NCBI GenBank assembly: GCA_944362965.1
Contig: CALVTR010000004.1
Location: 1-43,600, forward strand
Direction: 5' to 3'
Source: an uncultured Clostridia bacterium
Lineage (GTDB): Bacteria; Bacillota; Clostridia; Christensenellales; UBA1242
Length of the DNA stretch: 43,600 bases
Positions 1 to 7,609 of the stretch are shown here, piece after piece. The notes under the pieces were generated by a model. The model was not told where the DNA came from. It did no database searches and worked only from the letters and a program-made list of their open reading frames with translations. Position 1 is the first letter of the stretch, and each line of letters starts with the position of its first letter. The translations under genes were made by a program, and so were the position numbers.

Positions 1-608
1 GAACCTACTGTCACATCTGCTGCCTTAACTGACTGTGGATACCATCCAAAGAGAAGATAGTTTCCTTCTGGGTCTGGGTTGCCTTCTGCATCTACTCGTT
101 CGTATGGAGCGGTATATTCACTAAAGGATATTGAGATGCCATTTAAGTCAACACTGCTAGAGCCAGTGAATTGTATTGTTAAAATTATTGTGCCTGAGAT
201 GGCTGCGGTTGTGACGTTTTCTATAGGAGTTTCAGAGCCTGCTATCGTTCCGCTTGTTGATAAAGTTACCCCATTTCCACCTGTAGCTTTTGCTTGATAG
301 GCTGTTGACGTTGTATTTACAAAATCAAAGTATACATTGACTGTGCCACTAGATGAGTGAATTGTTCCTAAATCTATATCAAGCTCACTGTTAATAAAGC
401 CCGGCATAAAATCGTCCATCTGTTCGACTAAGCCAAGTTCTGTTTGAATACGTATATCCTTGATATATAGTGTGTTGTCTGTGATATTAAAACTTACCGT
501 TCCACTTAAATTGATTGTCTGGGTTGCGGCAAGCACTCCAACAAGCAGCATGCTTAGCACAAGCACAAATGCTGAAATCATTGACATAAGTTTGATTTTT
601 AATGACAT
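1..608 (-). CDS. DUF6273-type exported surface protein, N-terminal part (cut by window edge)
   Basis: I read 202 residues from ATG at 608, which follows an AAGGAG ribosome site; the gene runs off the left edge. Residues 1-28 are a hydrophobic export segment beginning MSLKIKLMSMISAFVLVL. The next ~140 residues look like a beta-sandwich rich in Thr, Ser and Asn. At about 186-192 the sequence FGWYPQS resembles the opening of a DUF6273 domain (family recalled, not searched). It is a clear paralog of the complete gene at 37327-39135: both start MSLK-KL, both have GV-AATQ at the end of the signal, and both continue with an SF/FV-D--LY-K--R block. Function is unknown; a cell-surface location is likely. 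Its upstream region carries a cloverleaf palindrome. Confidence 0.75.
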   Translation of the reverse strand, partial: MSLKIKLMSMISAFVLVLSMLLVGVLAATQTINLSGTVSFNITDNTLYIKDIRIQTELGLVEQMDDFMPGFINSELDIDLGTIHSSSGTVNVYFDFVNTTSTAYQAKATGGNGVTLSTSGTIAGSETPIENVTTAAISGTIILTIQFTGSSSVDLNGISISFSEYTAPYERVDAEGNPDPEGNYLLFGWYPQSVKAADVTVG

Positions 609-737
609 AATCTTTCTCCTTCTTTTATTTTGTTTAATTTAAGACCAAAGCACGCCTTTGATGCAACTTAATAGACATTAATATAACTTAAGGCGGGCTA
701 GCAGTTTTGGCTTTTAATAAAATAAGTGCGTGTTTGG

Positions 738-863
738 CTGTGAGCTTTAGCCCTGCCCAAGAAAACATGCGAATTTTTTAATTCGCATTATGACGCAAAG
801 ACTTTTGCGTCATCAGAAACTCATTCGAGTTTCTGTTTTCTTGGGCAGTGGCTAAAGCCACAG
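738..863. repeat. Nested palindrome A: long outer stem enclosing three hairpins (cloverleaf)
   Basis: Outer arms 738-767 and 834-863 are complementary over about 28 pairs with one bulge on each side (core GCCCAAGAAAA / TTTTCTTGGGC). Between them lie three hairpins almost without gaps: 768-787 (8-bp stem TGCGAATT, loop TTTT), 790-813 (10-bp stem ATGACGCAAA, loop GACT) and 814-835 (9-bp stem CAGAAACTC, loop ATTC). Nearly every base pairs and all three loops are four bases. The same plan recurs at 39818-39932 with almost entirely different sequence. It lies 130 bases upstream of a surface-protein start. Whether it acts as RNA, as extruded DNA or as a mobile element cannot be read from the sequence. 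Confidence 0.9.
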
Positions 864-913
864 CCCCTGCTTTATAGCGGCAAGTTTAGACAAATCCACC
901 TAAAAAAATCTCA

Positions 914-951
914 TAAAAAAAGATAGAAGATGCTTTCTTTAATCTTCTATC
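914..951 (-). terminator. Intrinsic terminator of the dfx-Ig-MBL operon
   Basis: Stem GATAGAAGA (922-930) pairs with TCTTCTATC (943-951). On the minus strand it is followed by a run of seven T, just after the stop of the MBL gene. Confidence 0.85.
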
Positions 952-972
952 CTTTTTAAACTATTCAACTTT

Positions 973-2103
973 CTATAGCCATGCTGACGGGCAAGTTCTA
1001 TTGTTTTTAAACCAATCGGCATCTTTAAGTTTAAGATCGCTATCACTAAATACTAGCGTTATGGTATTGCCTGAAACGGTGAAAACTATATTACCATTCA
1101 TTGGTTTAACGCTGCCGAGAGATGAAAAGTCACTTTTATCAACATAATTATCTACCATTGATGTGACATAGACATTGTCTGTGTATGGTGCAACGTTATC
1201 TATAAACTCCTGTGTTGGAAACTGATTTTCAGCGGTATCGGTATATTCGCTTGTTCCTGCACAGCAGCATACGCATACATACTCTGGTGTGATTGTTTCC
1301 ATAAGCAAAGGACAACTTGAAGTTTTTGAGCCATGATGCCCTGCCTTATACAGCACACAATGTGGAAGTCCGCCGTGATTTTCAGCATAATACTCAACGA
1401 GCCTTTCTTCTCCACGCTCTTCAAGGTCGCCTGTGAAAAGATAGTGGTTGTCACCTTGATTTATCATAACGCACACTGAGTAATCATTCTCGCCTGATGA
1501 CTGAGTGTGGTCATAATAGTAATTATACAAAATCTCAAGCTCAACATCGTTAGAAAGTTGAATTATTCGGCTTGCACCATTTTCATTGTTATAGCACTCA
1601 AGAGCCGTCCAATGATTAGCACCATCTGCTATCTCTTGGGCGCGGGCAGCATAGTATTTGCCTACAACAGTTCTTGAAGTTGCACTGCTGTTTGTGAGTG
1701 GAAAGTCAATTATATTTTCAACTTTATAGTAGTCAAATATACCAACTCTATCTGACTCGCTATAGAATGCTGCAATGTGGTCTTCATGACCATGCGTTGC
1801 AATCACATATTCAAGAGTATTATCTGTGACATACTCGTCAACATAGTTTATGATGGTTGAAGATGAGTCATTGCGAGAGCCTGCATCTATCAAAATATCA
1901 TTTTCGCCACACTTTATATAGACGCTATCGCCTGTGTATTTATTGCCAAGTTGCAAAAAGTGGATTGATAAATCACCGCTGACAAAGGTTTCTGTTTGTG
2001 GTTTATCAACAATAAAAATATCTATCGCAAAGCCGCCGACAAAACCTATTGCAAGAATTATTACAGCAAGAAGCAAGCCGCCAAGCCACTTAAATACTTT
2101 CAT
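973..2103 (-). CDS. Membrane-anchored metallo-beta-lactamase-fold hydrolase (ComEC C-terminal-domain-like)
   Basis: 376 residues. One N-terminal membrane segment (about 5-30) puts the catalytic domain outside the cell. The metal motif HxHxDH is intact (H104, H106, D108, H109), followed by the GDLE motif (D226) and GHHGS (H256, H257), in the spacing of the hydrolase domain of the competence protein ComEC. The channel part of ComEC is absent, so this is a stand-alone exported hydrolase, possibly acting on nucleic acid or a phosphoester; the substrate is inferred only from the family. Its start overlaps the preceding Ig-like gene by 14 bases, which suggests translational coupling and shared function. 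It is the last gene of the dfx operon. Confidence 0.8.
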   Translation of the reverse strand: MKVFKWLGGLLLAVIILAIGFVGGFAIDIFIVDKPQTETFVSGDLSIHFLQLGNKYTGDSVYIKCGENDILIDAGSRNDSSSTIINYVDEYVTDNTLEYVIATHGHEDHIAAFYSESDRVGIFDYYKVENIIDFPLTNSSATSRTVVGKYYAARAQEIADGANHWTALECYNNENGASRIIQLSNDVELEILYNYYYDHTQSSGENDYSVCVMINQGDNHYLFTGDLEERGEERLVEYYAENHGGLPHCVLYKAGHHGSKTSSCPLLMETITPEYVCVCCCAGTSEYTDTAENQFPTQEFIDNVAPYTDNVYVTSMVDNYVDKSDFSSLGSVKPMNGNIVFTVSGNTITLVFSDSDLKLKDADWFKNNRTCPSAWL

Positions 2104-2452
2104 CGCTCACCTCGCTTGCTTCAACAACTATCACCCTGTAACGCTCTATACCGCGATATCTTATATCGTCAACGGTGTATTTTATATAATAAGTGCCAAC
2201 AGTTGAATAATCAACATTTGTTTCGCTCACAATCTTTGATGATATGTCTTTGCCAAAAGAAATTGCTTTTGCACCTTCGTCTTGATAGGTTTCACCCACG
2301 CTTAAGGTGATGGTCTGCTCGCCAATTATTTCAAAAACGTCATTGCGTGTTATATGCTTTGCTGTGAAAAATCCAGCAACTCCGCCAACAGCTAGCAACA
2401 AAACTGCTGCGATAAAGCCTATACCCTGCTTTTTTGATTTACGTTTTGCCAT
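2090..2452 (-). CDS. Small membrane-anchored Ig-like (DUF5011-like) protein
   Basis: 120 residues. A basic cytosolic start (MAKRKSKK) is followed by a membrane helix at about 11-30. The extracellular part reads as one bacterial Ig-like fold: the pattern LSVGETYQDEGAKA, then VDYSTVGTYYIKYTVDD, then R-R-VIVVE, is typical of DUF5011/HYR-like domains. There is a good ribosome site (AAAGGAG) 16 bases after the dfx stop. The 3' end overlaps the start of the MBL hydrolase, so the two are probably made together and may form one surface complex. No enzymatic residues are visible. Confidence 0.75.
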   Translation of the reverse strand: MAKRKSKKQGIGFIAAVLLLAVGGVAGFFTAKHITRNDVFEIIGEQTITLSVGETYQDEGAKAISFGKDISSKIVSETNVDYSTVGTYYIKYTVDDIRYRGIERYRVIVVEASEVSDESI

Positions 2453-2468
2453 TTTTCTCCTTTATCTC

Positions 2469-2846
2469 TTATTTGCTCCAAATTCCATGAAGATTGCAGA
2501 TTGAATAAACCTTTTCAAGTTTTTCATCTGTGGCTAATATGTAAGTTGCCTCTGGTCTATCTCCCGGTGTAAGCTCTCTTACATAATAGCCCTTGTCTGT
2601 TAAAACAATTATATGCGAGATATAGTGTTCTGCTGTCATTGGGTGCTCAACTTCGCCAACCTTGACAAAGATAGTGTTGCCGTTCTGCTCTACGACCGGA
2701 ACGTGTTTTTCAACTGCTGCATCTGTTGAATTTACGTTTACCTCCTGCATCATTTGACCGCAGCAGAAAAGTGAAACTCCCTTGTCTACAAGTTTTACAA
2801 CAATATTTCCACATACATTACATTTTAAAAATACTAATTTTTTCAT
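2469..2846 (-). CDS. dfx: Desulfoferrodoxin (superoxide reductase)
   Basis: 125 residues, the usual length for two-iron desulfoferrodoxin. It reduces superoxide to hydrogen peroxide without making oxygen, a typical defence of anaerobes. The N-terminal rubredoxin-like iron site is complete (C9, C12, C28, C29). The catalytic iron site is also complete: H48 in the EKHVP motif, H68 (HPM), H74 (HY), C117 and H120 (CNLHG), with K47 as the usual catalytic lysine. ATG is preceded by AAAGGAG. It is the first gene of an operon whose other members are exported proteins with no obvious redox role, an unexpected partnership. Confidence 0.95.
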   Translation of the reverse strand: MKKLVFLKCNVCGNIVVKLVDKGVSLFCCGQMMQEVNVNSTDAAVEKHVPVVEQNGNTIFVKVGEVEHPMTAEHYISHIIVLTDKGYYVRELTPGDRPEATYILATDEKLEKVYSICNLHGIWSK

Positions 2847-2926
2847 TTTTATCTCCTTTTATTTCTACTATTTTTTTAGACAAACTTAAAAAAATATGTC
2901 GTTAAATGACTTGTTTGCTTAGATAA

Positions 2927-2955
2927 ATTATATCATACAAAAACAAAATTAACAA
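2927..2955 (-). promoter_or_regulatory. Promoter of the dfx operon
   Basis: TTGTTA (-35), 17-base spacer, TATAAT (-10) on the minus strand, leaving a leader of about 75 bases. No clear PerR box was recognised. Confidence 0.65.
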
Positions 2956-2998
2956 AATATTTTTATAAAAAACCATTTTATCTTTTTTTAAAATTTTA

Positions 2999-3027
2999 TT
3001 GACAAATTGTATTATTTATATCATAAT
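2999..3027 (+). promoter_or_regulatory. Promoter of the zinc-ribbon membrane protein
   Basis: Perfect TTGACA, 17-base spacer, CATAAT, followed after about 10 bases by AAGGAG and the start codon at 3045. Confidence 0.75.
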
Positions 3028-3044
3028 AAATTTAAGGAGAAGTT

Positions 3045-3476
3045 ATGGAAGAAAAGAAAAAAGGTAAACGAATAAGTGGTTTTTGGATTGCAAGAATAAT
3101 CGCAATACTTTTGTTTGCTGGCGGTTTGTGCATGATTATAGTAAATTCAGTCAGAGACGAAGAATCCCCTGCGCTGATTATTTGTGGATGTTTTTCAATT
3201 GTTATTGGCTTTATTGTGTTGATGTTTACTCTGCTACCACTCATGCAAAAAGGGATGATAAAACTTAACAAAAAAATCATAGAAGAAAATAAAGAAGATT
3301 TGCAAGACTTATCAACAACGCAAAGTGAAATTATGAGCAAAGGTGTGAAAAATATATCTAAAGCAGCTGCAGAAGGTGTGCAAGAGGCTAAAGACACAAA
3401 ATATTGTATGTATTGCGGAAAGGAAATAAATACTAACAGCAGGTTCTGTCAATATTGTGGAAAGGAACAAAAATAA
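3045..3476 (+). CDS. Two-helix membrane protein with C-terminal zinc ribbon
   Basis: 143 residues. Two membrane helices (about 13-34 and 43-66) are followed by a charged helical linker and a compact zinc ribbon with C121, C124, C135 and C138 in the pattern YCMYCGKEI-FCQYCGK. This is the common zinc_ribbon_2 type that ends many Bacillota membrane proteins of unknown role; it probably mediates protein contacts on the cytosolic side. AAGGAG ribosome site seven bases upstream. It is followed after 56 bases by an unknown gene on the same strand, with which it probably shares a transcript. Confidence 0.8.
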   Translation: MEEKKKGKRISGFWIARIIAILLFAGGLCMIIVNSVRDEESPALIICGCFSIVIGFIVLMFTLLPLMQKGMIKLNKKIIEENKEDLQDLSTTQSEIMSKGVKNISKAAAEGVQEAKDTKYCMYCGKEINTNSRFCQYCGKEQK

Positions 3477-3532
3477 ATTTAATTAAAACGTATAGATAAG
3501 TTACAATAATACTATTATTTTGGAGAACATAG

Positions 3533-4021
3533 ATGAAGATAAAAAAATATGATGAAATAGTCGAACTTAATAAAAATTCAGAATTAAAATATAAAATTGG
3601 AGAACCCAATTCCAATATTTTAAAGAAAAATAACGAAAATTTTGATATAATCCACAACTTTATGTCCACAGATTTTTATCTGCCAAGCAGTAAAGAGAGA
3701 GCACAAGTTATAAAGTTCTATGGATTTCCAACAGATGAAGATCCTAGCTGTCTAGCTTATTACTACACAACAATTTCTAGTGATAGTATTTTTAAAATAA
3801 GCGTTGGTTTAGAGATGGCTGCTGCAGAAAAAATATTATCTAATTATGGCTATAAAAAAGATGGCGAATACTATGTAAAAGGTGTTGTTCAAATAAAACT
3901 TTATCATGATAAAAAGAATATAAAAGAACTTGTAAAAGAAAAAGACAATTTGTTACCTGATAGAGTGTCAGGAATTGAAATATCCCTAAAAAGCAAATAT
4001 TTAGGCAATCGTTTATACTAA
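3533..4021 (+). CDS. Hypothetical cytosolic protein, 162 residues
   Basis: Not recognised. ATG follows a GGAG site. The first 50 residues are Asn/Lys-rich and polar. The rest looks like a small alpha/beta domain, with a helix near KISVGLEMAAAEKILSNYG, a beta region at about 115-128 and a final strand VSGIEISLKSKYLGNRLY. No signal peptide, membrane helix or cysteine cluster. Base composition matches its neighbours. It lies downstream of the zinc-ribbon membrane protein and ends at a strong terminator, so the two probably form a bicistronic unit. Confidence 0.65.
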   Translation: MKIKKYDEIVELNKNSELKYKIGEPNSNILKKNNENFDIIHNFMSTDFYLPSSKERAQVIKFYGFPTDEDPSCLAYYYTTISSDSIFKISVGLEMAAAEKILSNYGYKKDGEYYVKGVVQIKLYHDKKNIKELVKEKDNLLPDRVSGIEISLKSKYLGNRLY

Positions 4022-4030
4022 AATAATTAC

Positions 4031-4064
4031 AAAAAATCAACTCAAATTAAAGAGTTGATTTTTT
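4031..4064. terminator. Bidirectional intrinsic terminator
   Basis: A 13-bp perfect stem (AAAAAATCAACTC at 4031-4043, GAGTTGATTTTTT at 4052-4064) with an 8-base loop, having A-run and T-run on both sides. It serves the 162-residue gene on the plus strand and the U32 gene on the minus strand. Confidence 0.93.
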
Positions 4065-4096
4065 CTTGTCTATTAAGCGCAATCTCTGCTATGCCT

Positions 4097-6268
4097 TTAT
4101 AATTCTATTGCTTTATTGATATTGTCTGGAAGATTTCTTTGTTGCAATTTTGCTCCCTTTAAAATAAATTGGCAAGTGATGACCTTTTGTCTTTTTAAGG
4201 TAAAAGATTGATTATTTAGTTTATATATTAGGTCGGAGTCGTTAAACTTGCACTTATCGCACCTGCTTTGCAAGTGCTCTTTATATGGGCAGTGTCTGAA
4301 ATACATATACTCTGGGTAGTAACTTGACAGGCAATATAGATTTGCGGCGCTATTTTTTATTATTTCTATATCAAATTCTTCTTTTGACAAAATTATGTCG
4401 TTATAACCCTGCTCTACATAATATTTTACGGCATAGCTGTTAAATACATTCATGTTGCTGCCTATAATTGTTTTTGACCTATCGCGAAGCTCTAGTGCAT
4501 AATAATTATTTGCAACTATTCCCCAATTTTGACAATATGATATTATATTTTTTAATATTTTTAGCTCACTTTCAATTATCATAACAGGAAGTGAAAGATA
4601 AATATTTAAGTTTTTATATTTATCATAAAGATTTTTTATAACTTTTTCGTCAAAATCATAAGGCTTAAAAATCAATAAATAATTGTTTAAATTATAAGCA
4701 TTTAATTTATCAAAATTATCAAAAATTAAAATATCTTTATTTTTTATTTTTTTATCTATAATTTCTATATTATTTTGAATATATTTTGATTTTTCATTTA
4801 ATTTATTATAATTTTCTATTATTTTATTTTTTAATTTCTCTATTCCTATTCTTCTTAATTCGTTTAGTTGGGATTTTGTTAAAAATACATTTTCTAGGTT
4901 TGCTTTTAAAGAATTTAAAGTAAAGCTTTCTCCCATTTTTGAAAGCTGAGAAAAAACTTCATCATAAGTTAAAGGTGATGTCTTAGCTTGCGGGGCTAGA
5001 TACTCACTTTCAATGGTAACGAAAGTGCCATTTAAAGATAACTCCAATCTAACCCTTTCGTTTACTTTTGCTGTTAGTGAAGCATCTACTGCTATTTTCT
5101 TAACAATACTAAGATATTCATTTTCAAATTCGCTATCAACAACAAGTCTTACTTCACTGCCATTTGGCAAGTTTGCAGTGGTTGTGGCAAGATACATATT
5201 GTTTGACAACTTTTTTATATCAACTAAGGTTATAATGCCTTGCTCTATGTTATCTACAAAAAACTTAACAACATCACCGCGTTTAAGCTCGTGATTTGAC
5301 TGAATTGTTACTTCGTTAAATTTTTTGCCCTTCTTAAAATTTATCACCTTGCCAATCTTTATACCTATATGATTTTGTGCGTAAGGATAGATAATCTTTT
5401 CATCAGCAAAATAGCCGCCTATAAAATTGCCACGATTATACACTTTCATAAGAGACTTTATATCTTCATCTGTATACTTAAAATCATTGTCGAGTGCCTT
5501 TCTATACACATTTGTTGCAACCGCCACATATCCTTCTCGTCTTGCCCTGCCTTCAATTTTAAAACTTGAAACGCCGCTACCTGCAAGCTGTTTTAAATAC
5601 GGAAGCATGCAAAAGTCCTTTGTGCTTAATAGGTAACCTTGACGGGTTTGATTGTCGGATGAAAGGCTATATTTAAGGCGGCAAAATTGTTTGCACTTTC
5701 CCCTATTGCCGCTGCTATCAGCAAGTAGCGAACATAGATAGCAATTCCCTGAAAAGGCAACACATAAAGCGCCTTGAATAAAATATTCTATATCAATATC
5801 ACAGTTTTGGCTTATTCGTTTTATCTCGCTAAGCGGCGTTTCTCTTGCAAGAACAACACGTGAAAAACCTAAGGGTTTTAGTGCGTTTACCCCTTCTAAA
5901 TTTTGAATGCCCATTTGTGTGCTTGCGTGGAGTTCAATATTGGGGAAATTCTGCCTTAAAAAATAGCAAAGCCCTATATCTTGCACAATAAAGGCATCAA
6001 CTCTCGCGCCTAGAGCAAGTTTGACGTGTTTTAGAACATCATCAAATTCGCTATCTTTAATCAAAGTGTTTAGCGTTAGATATACCTTAACATTATAAAG
6101 ATGTGCAAATTCTACCGCAGCCTTTAAGTTCTCAGGTGTGAAATTTTCTATATTCCCCCTTGCGCTATAGCTATTTAGACCTAAATAGACGGCATTTGCA
6201 CCATTATATATTGCACTTTTCAAACTTTCAAAATTCCCTGCTGGTGATAGTATTTCTAAATTTTTCAT
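4097..6268 (-). CDS. U32 peptidase-family protein (RlhA/TrhP-like RNA hydroxylation factor)
   Basis: 723 residues from ATG at 6268. The N-terminal half opens LEILSPAGNFESLKSAI and carries the U32 signature EYFIQGALCVAFSGNC. A Cys cluster (about C169, C176, C179, C192, C196) matches the family's conserved cysteines, and ASTQMGIQN and FKIEGRARREGYVA are also conserved. Family members act in prephenate-dependent 5-hydroxylation of tRNA uridine or 23S rRNA cytidine rather than as collagenases. The long C-terminal part, which ends in CPYKEHLQSRCDKCKF, fits the DUF3656-bearing long form. A very AT-rich Asn/Lys/Ile tract sits near 4700-4870. TTG at 6304 is in frame but coincides with a -35 box, so ATG at 6268 is preferred. 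No Shine-Dalgarno is present; the mRNA is probably leaderless. Confidence 0.88.
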   Translation of the reverse strand: MKNLEILSPAGNFESLKSAIYNGANAVYLGLNSYSARGNIENFTPENLKAAVEFAHLYNVKVYLTLNTLIKDSEFDDVLKHVKLALGARVDAFIVQDIGLCYFLRQNFPNIELHASTQMGIQNLEGVNALKPLGFSRVVLARETPLSEIKRISQNCDIDIEYFIQGALCVAFSGNCYLCSLLADSSGNRGKCKQFCRLKYSLSSDNQTRQGYLLSTKDFCMLPYLKQLAGSGVSSFKIEGRARREGYVAVATNVYRKALDNDFKYTDEDIKSLMKVYNRGNFIGGYFADEKIIYPYAQNHIGIKIGKVINFKKGKKFNEVTIQSNHELKRGDVVKFFVDNIEQGIITLVDIKKLSNNMYLATTTANLPNGSEVRLVVDSEFENEYLSIVKKIAVDASLTAKVNERVRLELSLNGTFVTIESEYLAPQAKTSPLTYDEVFSQLSKMGESFTLNSLKANLENVFLTKSQLNELRRIGIEKLKNKIIENYNKLNEKSKYIQNNIEIIDKKIKNKDILIFDNFDKLNAYNLNNYLLIFKPYDFDEKVIKNLYDKYKNLNIYLSLPVMIIESELKILKNIISYCQNWGIVANNYYALELRDRSKTIIGSNMNVFNSYAVKYYVEQGYNDIILSKEEFDIEIIKNSAANLYCLSSYYPEYMYFRHCPYKEHLQSRCDKCKFNDSDLIYKLNNQSFTLKRQKVITCQFILKGAKLQQRNLPDNINKAIEL

Positions 6269-6275
6269 ATATACA

Positions 6276-6304
6276 ATATTAGAACATTTGATGTGTTTTT
6301 TCAA
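6276..6304 (-). promoter_or_regulatory. Promoter of the U32 gene (leaderless transcript)
   Basis: TTGAAA (6304-6299), 17-base spacer, TAATAT (6281-6276) on the minus strand. Only 7 bases separate the -10 box from the ATG at 6268, so transcription should begin at or beside the start codon. Confidence 0.65.
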
Positions 6305-6355
6305 GCAAATAGATAAAGATATGTTGCAAAAAATTTTTATTGATGCTAAATTTGT

Positions 6356-6385
6356 TTGACAAATGACTTTGTTCCATGTTATTCT
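6356..6385 (+). promoter_or_regulatory. Promoter of the lipoprotein gene
   Basis: Perfect TTGACA at 6356-6361 and TATTCT at 6380-6385 with an 18-base spacer, followed by AAGGAGGG and ATG at 6409. Confidence 0.7.
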
Positions 6386-6408
6386 ATTTATACATTAAGG
6401 AGGGAAAT

Positions 6409-7410
6409 ATGAAAAAATCTTTAATATCTATGGCACTTGGGCTTGCTATCGTGCCTTGTGCGTTAGTGCTAACTGCGTGCGGCGGTGGTGACGGCGGAAT
6501 TAACATTAATACAGATGGCAACTATGCGGCAGTTGAAACCACTGAATACGCAAACGTTCTTGCAGACCTTCAAACAAGAGGGCTTACTGTTGAAGATATC
6601 ATTGGCGGAGCTAGACTTACATTAGACGTGGATGCTAACGTTGGATTAGCTGGCGTGACAATGGGAGTTACAATGTCTTCTGATAACTATATTAGAAACA
6701 GCTCAGAAGCTGGCACTCTTGACGTTACAAAAGTTGATATGATAAGTGAAAACTCTCTTACAATGACTACAACTGCTGGCGAAGAGACAACTACAACTGA
6801 AGCTTCAGCTTATATGTATTTCTCGCAAGGTGTGCAATACGTTGACCTTACAGGAGCTGAAGAACTTTTGACAGGTTTTGGCGCAAGTCTTCCTAGCTTT
6901 AAGTTCTCTCAAAGTCTTGTAACTGGCAATCCTGAAGATGATGTTGTTGCAACGCCAGAATTTAATATTGCAGACTTATTACAATATATTCCTGAAGGTT
7001 CTTACGGAACAGGACTTGTGATTGAAACAAGTGAAGAAGATGATGACTATAAAGTTAGAATTACTCTTAACGGAACATTCATGCAAGAATATGTTACAGG
7101 CATGATTGCTGAAAGTGACCCAGAACTTGCTTCTACTGTAACTTTTAACTCATTTGGCGACATTGTTATCTACGTTGTTTGCAATGCTGACGGACTTGTA
7201 GGTATGAATGTTACTGGAAGCGTTGATATGACAATAGCTATTACTGTTGCAGAAGGTCAAGACCCTATGCTTGTTACTGTTGATGGAGATATCGAGCTTA
7301 ACATGGCAGGCTACAATGGTGAATTTGATATGCCAACTGACCTCAACGAAGAAAACTATTCTCCAATAGACGTTGACGGACCAAAGGAAACAGAACAAGT
7401 TCAAGGTTAA
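6409..7410 (+). CDS. Secreted lipoprotein of unknown function
   Basis: 333 residues from ATG at 6409, chosen because AAGGAGGG lies just upstream and an earlier in-frame ATG (6376) falls in the promoter. The signal peptide ends in the lipobox LTAC, with C24 as the lipidated residue, then a Gly/Asp linker. The mature part is Thr/Val/Glu-rich and acidic, with alternating beta pattern and no enzyme motif. It resembles the LolA/LppX-like lipoproteins of Bacillota in size and fold pattern, but that is only an impression. It would sit on the outer face of the membrane. Monocistronic: own promoter and own terminator. Confidence 0.85.
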   Translation: MKKSLISMALGLAIVPCALVLTACGGGDGGININTDGNYAAVETTEYANVLADLQTRGLTVEDIIGGARLTLDVDANVGLAGVTMGVTMSSDNYIRNSSEAGTLDVTKVDMISENSLTMTTTAGEETTTTEASAYMYFSQGVQYVDLTGAEELLTGFGASLPSFKFSQSLVTGNPEDDVVATPEFNIADLLQYIPEGSYGTGLVIETSEEDDDYKVRITLNGTFMQEYVTGMIAESDPELASTVTFNSFGDIVIYVVCNADGLVGMNVTGSVDMTIAITVAEGQDPMLVTVDGDIELNMAGYNGEFDMPTDLNEENYSPIDVDGPKETEQVQG

Positions 7411-7431
7411 AAATTTAATTTAAAAATAAAG

Positions 7432-7463
7432 ACATGGGCTTTAAATTAAGTCCATGTTTTTTT
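7432..7463 (+). terminator. Terminator of the lipoprotein gene
   Basis: Ten-bp stem ACATGGGCTT (7432-7441) with AAGTCCATGT (7448-7457), one G-T pair, six-base loop, then a run of T to 7463. Confidence 0.9.
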
Positions 7464-7609
7464 GATAAGCAAAAAAACATAGACTTTTAATTTAATGCTA
7501 GCAAGCTTATAAATATAGAAGTCGTCAATTCCCCTTCTGTTAAGTGATATTTCTGTTTAGAGTATTAAAAAATTAAAATTGGGTAAACTCTTTTTTGGAG
7601 GAATATTTT

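Larger units (their letters stand above)
609..972. other. Non-coding spacer between two minus-strand genes
   Basis: This 364-base stretch separates the partial surface-protein gene from the end of the MBL gene. It holds a long nested palindrome (738-863) and a terminator (922-951). No credible small gene was seen, and I could not place a promoter for the surface-protein gene with confidence. Confidence 0.7.

Noticed and set aside
738-863. Palindrome A as an ordinary transcription terminator or retron RNA
   Set aside because: No T-run follows on either strand, and no reverse transcriptase is near; three tetraloop hairpins in a 28-bp stem do not fit a terminator.
2847-2955. PerR or similar peroxide-response box in front of dfx
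   Set aside because: GTCGTTAAATGAC (2899-2911) is only a weak palindrome and does not match the PerR consensus well enough to call.
6269-6304. Upstream TTG start for the U32 gene, adding 12 residues
   Set aside because: The TTG is the -35 box of a well-spaced promoter and the extra residues do not fit the family start.
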